Positions 57,940 through 64,000 of a stretch of 64,000 bases of DNA are shown here, in pieces. Position numbers and translations under genes: made by a program. This DNA is from Vibrio inusitatus (GTDB taxonomy: Bacteria > Pseudomonadota > Gammaproteobacteria > Enterobacterales > Vibrionaceae), in contig AP024878.1 in NCBI GenBank assembly GCA_024346935.1, forward strand, positions 806,001 through 870,000, read 5' to 3'. The notes under the pieces were generated by a model that searched no databases, had not been told where the DNA came from, and worked only from the letters and a program-made list of their open reading frames with translations. The stretch's first letter is position 1; every line of letters starts with the position of its first letter.

Positions 57940-58890
57940 TTAGTGGTTTTTCACGCTGTTCCAGCCAAACTCTCGACTTAACCTCGCTAATGTCTTTAGT
58001 TCCTTTTCTGTTTCTCTATGAATCCATTGATGAATGTCTTTAACAATCTCGGAAGTGCCTGGGCAATGGCAGAAGTATTGCCATGCACTAGGCTGGATTT
58101 GAGCCGTGCTAGGGCAAACTAAATAACCGTGCTCTAGTTCAGGCAAGATCAATAGAAGGTCGCTCACGGTCACTCCTTGGCTAGATAGACAAGCACTCAG
58201 AGCAAGATCCAGAGTAAAGAAGGTAGTGTTGCGTATCTTTGAGTTGTCTTTGTGTCCAACACTGGCGAGCCAAGTTTTCCAATCATGGTGGTCAAGTGTT
58301 GGGTGCAATCGTGGCATAGTTAGTAGAGATTGCAGATTAGCCTCTTTTGAATAGAGTTCTTGAGAGCACACCGGCGCCATGTACTCATCTCTTAGAAACA
58401 CTACATCGGAGCGGTTCTTGTATTGATGTGGGAGGCGAGAGTTAAGAATCAGCAAGTCATAGTCTGTAGACTTCAGCGCCTCATCCTCATCGATGGTCGG
58501 AATAACCACGATTTCATATTCGGGGTAGCGTTCTTGCAGTTGCTGTATCTTTGGTAGTAATGATCGAGTGGCATAACTAAGAGCGGCCTTAATCACGATT
58601 CTTTGCTGCTGATTGGAATGCCACGATTGTATTAAGGTTTGTACGCTTTGATAGTTTCGCTGTAGCACGGCAAATAGCTCAGAGCCTTGCAATGTTAGGT
58701 CGATGCTTCGATGTCCTCGTACAATCAACTCAATACCTAATCCCTCTTCGAGATGTTTTACCTGACGACTAACAGCGCTTTGCGTGACGTTTAGCTCATC
58801 GGCTGCCTCAGTAAAGCTAAGGTGACGGGCAACAGCCTCAAAGGTTTTTAAACTGTTATGGGAGTAGGGGATGTCGGGATAGGGTTTCAT
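57940..58890 (-). CDS. LysR-family regulator (GcvA-like), divergent from a MATE gene
   Basis: The 316-residue product has the LysR helix-turn-helix at residues 11-70 (TFEAVARHLSFTEAADELNV, TQSAVSRQVKHLEEGLGIEL), close to the GcvA/AmpR subgroup in pattern, followed by an effector domain. It lies 97 bp from the MATE gene on the other strand, so it is likely its regulator. The inducer is unknown. Confidence 0.87.
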   Translation of the reverse strand: MKPYPDIPYSHNSLKTFEAVARHLSFTEAADELNVTQSAVSRQVKHLEEGLGIELIVRGHRSIDLTLQGSELFAVLQRNYQSVQTLIQSWHSNQQQRIVIKAALSYATRSLLPKIQQLQERYPEYEIVVIPTIDEDEALKSTDYDLLILNSRLPHQYKNRSDVVFLRDEYMAPVCSQELYSKEANLQSLLTMPRLHPTLDHHDWKTWLASVGHKDNSKIRNTTFFTLDLALSACLSSQGVTVSDLLLILPELEHGYLVCPSTAQIQPSAWQYFCHCPGTSEIVKDIHQWIHRETEKELKTLARLSREFGWNSVKNH

Positions 58891-58987
58891 AACTTACACA
58901 TGATCTCAGGTAATGCCAATGGACATAAATGTTAATTGAATCCTAACCTAATTAGCAGTACTTTGAGCCCAAATAATAGAGGGCTGT

Positions 58988-60334
58988 ATGAAAAACATTC
59001 TTAAGCTGGCATTGCCACTGACATTATCACAACTCATCGCTATGGCGTTGGTACTTACCGATGTGTGGATGATGTCGAAAATCAGTGTCGCCGATCTCGC
59101 TGCTGGTGGATTGGGTGCCTCCGTATATTCGTTTGTTTTTCTTGTTGCTGGCAGTATTGTCGGCTGTGTCGCAAATCTTATTGCAATTGCTTACGGGCAA
59201 AGCATTGCGCGCCCAGATTTTGGTCAGCAGCAGATACGTTTTGCGGTCAAAGGGGCAGTGATGCTTTCTGTTTTGCTTAGCTTAGTGCTGAGCTTTAGCT
59301 TCTTGTTTGCGCCTCAGTTATTAGCAAAAGCTAAGCAGTCATCAGAAGTCATTGATATTGCGATGCTGTATTTGAATGCGCTGAAGTGGACAATGCTACC
59401 AACACTTCTGCTGCTTGTGCTTCGCGGTCTAACTAGCACCTTTGGTGATGTGCGCTCTGTAATGCTGATGTCTATTCTCACAGTGATCATCAATGTGCCA
59501 ATCAGTTACTGCCTCGCTTTTACCCTAGATTGGGGTATTGCAGGTCTTGGCTATGGCACCGCAATCTCAGCTTGGCTTGTTTTAGTAGGCTATGGCACCT
59601 GGGTGTTTCGTCAAAGCAAGTATCAGCGCTTTGCACCGTGGGAAAATATGCACGAGTACACCCCAAGATTAATGGGACCACTTTTGTCTATGGGAATGCC
59701 CATTGCCCTAGCGGGAATGTTAGAACATGGTCTTATCTATGGCGGTACCTTAATGGCAGGCATGATTAGTGTGGCATCTCTAGCTCTACATCAAATCTTA
59801 CTACAATGTTTGTCCTTTACTTGGAACATCAACTTTGGGTTCGCACAGGCTTCGGCTATTTTGGTGGGCAAAGAATATGGTGCGAACAATTATGACGGCA
59901 TTAAAGTCATCGCCAAGAAGAGCTTTATCGCGGTTACTGCTCTGAGCTTTGTGATAGCTTTTGGCTTTATTGCATGGCCAGAAGCCATAGCTAATCTATT
60001 CCAATTGGACGCCGAGGGCAGTCATGAATTGACAACAATGCTAACGTCGATGATTTGGGTAGTGGCATTATGCTTTGTAGTAGATGCATGGCAGTTGCTA
60101 GCGATCAATCTATTGCGCGGCATGAAGATAGTGATGGTGCCGACTATAATGACGGCAATTGGTTACTGGATATTTGGGCTTCCGGCGGCATGGTACTTGA
60201 TGAAAGCTTACGGGTTAGCGGGCATCTGGGGTGGTATTGGGGTTGGCCTTGGAGTGACAGGAGTTTTGTTATTGGCACAGCTGATTTATGAAACTAGGCG
60301 CTCTAGTAATCGAGAGCTGATGCAAACTGCCTGA
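58988..60334 (+). CDS. MATE-family multidrug/toxin efflux protein
   Basis: The 448-residue product has twelve membrane helices in two halves of six with MATE-like PLTLSQLIAMALVLTDVWMM and the loop region MPIALAGMLEHGLIYGG. The N-lobe Asp in LVLTDVWMMSK is where NorM-type members carry a coupling acid. It would expel organic cations driven by Na+ or H+. It is divergent from a LysR gene. Confidence 0.9.
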   Translation: MKNILKLALPLTLSQLIAMALVLTDVWMMSKISVADLAAGGLGASVYSFVFLVAGSIVGCVANLIAIAYGQSIARPDFGQQQIRFAVKGAVMLSVLLSLVLSFSFLFAPQLLAKAKQSSEVIDIAMLYLNALKWTMLPTLLLLVLRGLTSTFGDVRSVMLMSILTVIINVPISYCLAFTLDWGIAGLGYGTAISAWLVLVGYGTWVFRQSKYQRFAPWENMHEYTPRLMGPLLSMGMPIALAGMLEHGLIYGGTLMAGMISVASLALHQILLQCLSFTWNINFGFAQASAILVGKEYGANNYDGIKVIAKKSFIAVTALSFVIAFGFIAWPEAIANLFQLDAEGSHELTTMLTSMIWVVALCFVVDAWQLLAINLLRGMKIVMVPTIMTAIGYWIFGLPAAWYLMKAYGLAGIWGGIGVGLGVTGVLLLAQLIYETRRSSNRELMQTA

Positions 60335-60425
60335 GACTCACTTCTCAACTTGTGATTCCCTTAAACGAGAGATTCTTAGCATTTGATATACTCATTGTTA
60401 AATCAATTCAAAGAATGAGTGCAAT

Positions 60426-60686
60426 ATGTCAAAAACCGCAAAGATTCATAACGAAGATAAGCTAGTGAAAAAGGCGATAGAAGTCGGTACGAAAATGGCA
60501 AAAATGCAAGGGTTTGACCTGCCCAATTCGACTGGGCCACTCAAGGCTCAAGGTGTGTATTTATTCTTAGTCGGTGTTAATCAAATTACGCCTCTGCCAG
60601 ACAGTAAACTCGACGGCCCTAACATCAAGCATCGTCTCGCACTTTGGATGCACAGCGTGTTACCCGATAACGACCCTCTGAAATAG
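60426..60686 (+). CDS. DUF5062 family protein
   Basis: The 86-residue soluble product begins MSKTAKIHNEDKLVKKAIEVG and has a short VYLFLVGVNQITPLPDSK middle. It resembles the small DUF5062 proteins that I recall from Vibrio chromosomes; no function is known. It has a good ribosome-site region and its own terminator, so expression as a single gene is likely. Confidence 0.75.
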   Translation: MSKTAKIHNEDKLVKKAIEVGTKMAKMQGFDLPNSTGPLKAQGVYLFLVGVNQITPLPDSKLDGPNIKHRLALWMHSVLPDNDPLK

Positions 60687-60703
60687 TTCGAATCAACAAT
60701 ATT

Positions 60704-60742
60704 AAACCTCCGTTTATCGAAATCGATGCGGAGGTTTTTTTA
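60704..60742 (+). terminator. Terminator after the DUF5062 gene
   Basis: AAACCTCCG and CGGAGGTTT form a 9-bp stem around a self-complementary loop (ATCGA-AATCGAT), followed by seven T. Confidence 0.9.
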
Positions 60743-60828
60743 TTATCACACTCAACTTAAACTCAAAGCTAGAGTTACCTATTATCTGATTTAATTCGCC
60801 AGAGACTGATTCTACTGTTGAGAGTAAG

Positions 60829-61782
60829 TTATTTGTTTGCCAAAGGGTCTATTTTGCTCTTTGCTAGCTTCAAGTCTTCAATGATTTGCTGTGATATTTC
60901 AATAATCAAATTGCGAATGAATTGATGGGCAGGATCGTGATGCACGCGTTGATGCCAAAAACAGTGCAATGGGATCGGTGGGATCTCTTTAATAACGGTC
61001 GAATAAAAGGCATCTTTCCCTAGCCGCTGCGCGGCACCTGTAGCGAAAACCCCGACAATATCTGAACTTTCAATTATCGAAGACAGCACTGAGAAAGTGG
61101 AGGCTGTTGCGACAACGGTCCTGACTTTGCCTAGTCTTATCGCTAGATCATCAACGAGACCTTCCCCTAATGCTGTCGGAAATACTCGAACATGTGGATA
61201 GTCGAAAATGTCACTGATGGCGTGATTACTTTTAGCTAGAACATGATTACGAGAGGTCACTAAACTTAGAGGCATATTATTCAGCTGATATCCATAAAGT
61301 TGTGAGCTCAACTTAACAATAGCGTTGACCGCGATGTCTACTTTGCCTTCTAGCATCTGTTGTTCAACGTTTTTGGGCCAGTTAACGACATCAATCACAA
61401 CATTAGGAGCAATTTCACGTAGCTTAGTAACAAGAATAGGTATTAGTGCCTCAGCTCCAATGTCTTGCATAGCAATGCGGAAATGTCGATTTAAGCTATG
61501 TGGGTCAAATTCATCAAAAAAGAGAACGTTGTCTACTTCGGATAGTAAAGCACTTAATTTTGGAGCAAGAGTGAGTGCTTTTTGTGTTAACTGCATTTCA
61601 CGCCCAACCTGCACCAGTAGTGGGTCTTGAAGGCTTTCTCTAAGTTTATTTAAGTGATAACTGACTCCCGACGGTTGCATTGCCATTGTTTCAGCCACAA
61701 CAGTGATGTTCGGGTTTTGCAGTAAATTATTCAGTATTCGTAGAGATTTAAGTTCTACATTTGCTAGGTGATCACTCTTCAT
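60829..61782 (-). CDS. LysR-family regulator, divergent from a serine hydrolase
   Basis: The 317-residue product has a LysR helix-turn-helix (residues 10-70: LKSLRILNNLLQNPNITVVA, AMQPSGVSYHLNKLRE). The longer pre-helix and the SGVSYHLNKLR motif resemble LeuO/NodD-type branches rather than GcvA. Only 58-110 bp separate its start from the serine hydrolase start, with a dyad between, so it is likely the regulator of that gene. Confidence 0.85.
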   Translation of the reverse strand: MKSDHLANVELKSLRILNNLLQNPNITVVAETMAMQPSGVSYHLNKLRESLQDPLLVQVGREMQLTQKALTLAPKLSALLSEVDNVLFFDEFDPHSLNRHFRIAMQDIGAEALIPILVTKLREIAPNVVIDVVNWPKNVEQQMLEGKVDIAVNAIVKLSSQLYGYQLNNMPLSLVTSRNHVLAKSNHAISDIFDYPHVRVFPTALGEGLVDDLAIRLGKVRTVVATASTFSVLSSIIESSDIVGVFATGAAQRLGKDAFYSTVIKEIPPIPLHCFWHQRVHHDPAHQFIRNLIIEISQQIIEDLKLAKSKIDPLANK

Positions 61783-61790
61783 TATTAACC

Positions 61791-61807
61791 ATTCAAATTT
61801 TTTGAAT
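61791..61807. promoter_or_regulatory. Dyad between LysR and serine-hydrolase genes
   Basis: ATTCAA-n5-TTGAAT is a perfect inverted repeat in the short divergent gap, 9 bp from the LysR start. It could be the regulator's own site. Confidence 0.4.
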
Positions 61808-61891
61808 TCAGCATTGTTATAATTTAAATTCTTTTATTTTGTGCGTATGAATAGGATTAGGCAACTACTTTTAAAAATGAAAAGGTTACCT

Positions 61892-63130
61892 ATGTCAAAC
61901 TCTACAAATGATACTCAAAAAGTAACGGCTCCACTTGGCTGGCAGGAACTTGGCATTATGCAAGGATTTCCTGCGCCTGCTGATAAGCAGGTGAAAAATA
62001 CCAACTGGGTTTGGTATCCATTCAATCGCTGGAGCTTTCAAAATGTATGTAAAATTCTGCCGGTTACATTGGTTAAGTCCGGTGAAACTATCGCTTTTGA
62101 ACACTCAGAAAGTAAAGACTTTACGTGTTTAGACGTTATTCGCTCGACGGGTGAATCAGCTAAAATTATAGATGTGCTTGAGAGCCATAATACCGATGCC
62201 TTTGTGGTTCTGCACAAAGGAAAAATTGAGCAAGAAGCCTACTACAACGGCATGAACGCAAGAAGTCAGCATTGGTTGGCATCTATGACTAAGTCATTTA
62301 CAGGTCTTGCAGCAGAAATCTTAATCTCACAAGGTGTTATTGAGCGCAATAAGCGAGCAGAAGAATATGTATCAGATCTGAAAGGTACGGCTATTGGTTC
62401 TGCGACAGTGCAACAAATCCTTGATATGACGGCAGGCACTGCGTGGGATGAAAGTATGAATGCGCTAATGGACGAAAATTCGTTTGCTCGTCAGTATGGC
62501 AATGCCGTTGGAACTTGGCCAATGGGCGGAGAGTCAAATGGTGTATTTGGTATTCTTCCAAAAATTGGTATGGAGCGTGAACACGGAACGAACTTTGTTT
62601 ACAACTCACCTTTATCTGATGCGATGGGTTGGGTATTAAGCGCTGCAACAGGTAAGCGTTTTGAAGACTTAATGGCGGAGTTGTTCTGGAATGAGTTGGG
62701 TGCGGAAGACCAAGCCTACATTATGACAGACACGAATACATTTGCTTGGACAACTGGTGGCTTGAACATGAGTGCGCGCGATGCAGCACGCTTTGGTCAA
62801 GTTATGGCGAACCGCGGTCAATTTGCCGGTAAGCAAATATTCCCGGCGTCTGTTGTGGAATCAATTGAACAGGGTGATACGGCGCCATTTGTTGGTAGCG
62901 CTTATGATGAGCGAATTCCTGGTGGCGCATACAGCAGTTTCTTTTGGCTAACGAATGATGAAGATGGTAGTTATATGGCAAAAGGCATGTTTGGTCAGTA
63001 CATCTATATCAACCCAACAAAAGATGTGGTTGTGGTACGTCTAGCATCACCAGAAGTATCTTCTAAGCCAGAGTTTGATTTAGATATGCTCGAAGTATTT
63101 AAGCAAATTTCAAATGCGTTAACTCAATAA
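61892..63130 (+). CDS. Serine hydrolase, class C beta-lactamase/esterase type
   Basis: The 412-residue product has the SxxK catalytic motif SMTK in HWLASMTKSFTG (near residue 135), the Tyr-containing YNS in FVYNSPLSD (near 238) and a WTTGG segment where the third KTG-like motif is expected. These are the marks of the S12/beta-lactamase superfamily. No signal peptide is seen, so it is probably a cytoplasmic esterase or amidase rather than a periplasmic lactamase. ATG 61892 has AAGG at 6 nt; earlier starts (GTG 61841, ATG 61847) are weaker. Confidence 0.85.
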   Translation: MSNSTNDTQKVTAPLGWQELGIMQGFPAPADKQVKNTNWVWYPFNRWSFQNVCKILPVTLVKSGETIAFEHSESKDFTCLDVIRSTGESAKIIDVLESHNTDAFVVLHKGKIEQEAYYNGMNARSQHWLASMTKSFTGLAAEILISQGVIERNKRAEEYVSDLKGTAIGSATVQQILDMTAGTAWDESMNALMDENSFARQYGNAVGTWPMGGESNGVFGILPKIGMEREHGTNFVYNSPLSDAMGWVLSAATGKRFEDLMAELFWNELGAEDQAYIMTDTNTFAWTTGGLNMSARDAARFGQVMANRGQFAGKQIFPASVVESIEQGDTAPFVGSAYDERIPGGAYSSFFWLTNDEDGSYMAKGMFGQYIYINPTKDVVVVRLASPEVSSKPEFDLDMLEVFKQISNALTQ

Positions 63131-63624
63131 CAAATCACGTTAATAATAGTGACAATTACAAGGTCAGTACCTCTGGGTTACTGGCCTGATTTCATGCCAA
63201 CCACCAATGGCCTGTTCTGCATTCAACGCTTTAAGAGGGGAACTCTAGGCGACATTTTCAAACCATTCTCTTGCAATGTTTACCTGTCACACCTTCTTTC
63301 TGAGCACTACCCAAACAGTTCAATCATTTAAAACCAAGTTTGATAACTAGGGTTATTTCTACCATCGGTCACTGCTGTTCTGACACGTGATTTTTATCTT
63401 CCCAAACTGCAATTGAATTAACAATCTAGCCATCGCCTAGCGTTACTCTCGATCTCACTATTTACCTTTTTCACTAGCTCTCTTTTTAATGCATTTCATC
63501 TTGATATCAAATTCGGGAATCGGACTCTTTTTATTGGGGATTTCTTAGATCGGTCAGAAACATGAGAATAGCCACATCAACACGACAACACTTAAACATT
63601 TAATTTGAATAAAAGGTAAATCTT
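63131..63624. other. Intergenic region, no gene seen
   Basis: This stretch holds a terminator-like hairpin at 63162-63190 and then about 430 bp of AT-rich sequence before the decarboxylase gene. I see no credible ORF: the 63149-63331 frame has no ribosome site and odd composition. Its length suggests a long leader or regulatory region. Confidence 0.6.
63162..63190 (+). terminator. Terminator candidate after the serine hydrolase
   Basis: GGTCAGTA and TACTGGCC form an 8-bp stem (one G-T pair) with a nine-base loop and TGATTT after it. Confidence 0.5.
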
Positions 63625-64000
63625 ATGAAAGTAACTATCTCAACTTATCTACTGATGCGACTTAAAGAGCTGAACGTTAACCACCTATTTGGCATCCCTG
63701 GTGACTATGTATTGCCATTTTTTGATGAGTTAATCGACGAACATCATGGTGTTGAACATGTGTTAACAAGAAACGAAATGAATGGAACATACGCGGCAGA
63801 CGGCTACTCAAGAGAAAACGGCTATGGTGCAATGGCAGTGACATTTGGAGTGGGGTCATTAAGTTGTGCGAATGCAGTAGCTGGTGCGTATTCCGATGAC
63901 TCTCCAATGATGGTTATCTCCGGTGCACCAACAGTTGAAGTGATCAACACACCAACAGAACGACTGCTTCACCACGTTGTTGGAACTGACTTTGACACAA
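63625..64000 (+). CDS. Thiamine-diphosphate-dependent 2-oxoacid decarboxylase (IpdC/pyruvate-decarboxylase type), cut by the window edge
   Basis: The first 125 residues are visible: a PYR domain with HLFGIPGDYVLPFFD and the catalytic-Glu segment RNEMNGTYAADGYSR, followed by GAMAVTFGVGSLSCANAVAG and GAPTVEVINT. This is the N-terminus of indolepyruvate/phenylpyruvate/pyruvate decarboxylases. Full proteins have about 550 residues. AAAGG lies 9 nt before the ATG. The exact substrate cannot be told without the rest. Confidence 0.88.
   Translation, partial: MKVTISTYLLMRLKELNVNHLFGIPGDYVLPFFDELIDEHHGVEHVLTRNEMNGTYAADGYSRENGYGAMAVTFGVGSLSCANAVAGAYSDDSPMMVISGAPTVEVINTPTERLLHHVVGTDFDT

Noticed and set aside
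63149..63331. 60-codon ORF after the serine hydrolase
   Set aside because: No ribosome site, composition like non-coding DNA, contains a terminator-like hairpin.

Overview
The window is a contiguous piece of a Vibrio-type chromosome (Gammaproteobacteria, Vibrionaceae). The main reasons are toxR-toxS divergent from htpG, the order htpG-adk-hemH-rfaH-asnB, the nagBAC/nagE-glnS-fur-fldA-DUF2788-ybfF-seqA-pgm block, and the gltA/sdhCDAB-sucABCD-znu-feo block. All are typical of the genus. The species cannot be fixed from sequence reading alone. Gene starts, ribosome-binding sites and base usage look even along most of the window, and I see no prophage, integron, CRISPR array, rRNA or tRNA gene.

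Layout. 1-11.4 kb is the more variable part: a small outer-membrane barrel gene carrying an intragenic heptamer repeat, three LysR-type loci (one of them a wreck), two exported Ntn-hydrolases, ybbN/cnoX and yfcH with an unannotated 21-codon ORF between them, a four-gene operon of two DUF1538 membrane proteins plus a PII-like and a CBS-domain protein, and yfcE. 11.4-17.6 kb holds toxRS, htpG, adk, hemH and rfaH. 17.6-22.6 kb holds asnB, a GGDEF diguanylate cyclase and a CPA2 cation/proton antiporter. 22.6-29.4 kb is the N-acetylglucosamine regulon (nagC, nagA, nagB and divergent nagE) followed by glnS. 29.4-37 kb holds an orphan pseudopilin immediately behind fur, then fldA, DUF2788, ybfF, seqA, pgm, a 45-codon small membrane ORF, a DUF1853 gene and a Nif3/YbgI gene. 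37.1-48.5 kb encodes most of the oxidative TCA cycle: gltA divergent from sdhCDAB-sucAB-sucCD. 48.7-54.3 kb is metal uptake: znuBC divergent from znuA around a Zur-like dyad, and feoABC behind a Fur-like box. 54.3-55.7 kb is an EamA/DMT transporter behind an FMN riboswitch. 56-64 kb holds a sodium:neurotransmitter-type symporter, LysR/MATE and LysR/serine-hydrolase divergent pairs, a DUF5062 gene, and the start of a thiamine-diphosphate decarboxylase cut by the window edge.

How the genes work together. Central carbon flow (gltA, sdh, suc), amino-sugar use (nag), iron and zinc homeostasis (fur, feo, fldA, znu), envelope sensing (toxRS) and stress or folding functions (htpG, cnoX) sit side by side. 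Intergenic space carries at least three families of small repeats: a MITE-like element of about 160 bp with termini of the type TACCAATC.../...GATTGGTA, a palindromic CGTC-TGCCCGAG element, and an imperfect TTATACCGAA dyad. Heptanucleotide repeats occur in the first gene and over the rfaH stop codon.

The most interesting points are: (1) the heptamer repeat inside the outer-membrane barrel gene, a candidate phase-variation switch; (2) the DUF1538-DUF1538-PII-CBS operon, which looks like a two-subunit ion transporter with its own regulators; (3) the FMN riboswitch ahead of an EamA transporter, implying flavin transport; (4) the 21-codon Val/Leu-rich ORF followed by a hairpin ahead of ybbN; and (5) the decayed LysR copy on the far side of a C45 hydrolase from its intact relative. 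All functional calls rest on motif and context reading; no database search was possible.
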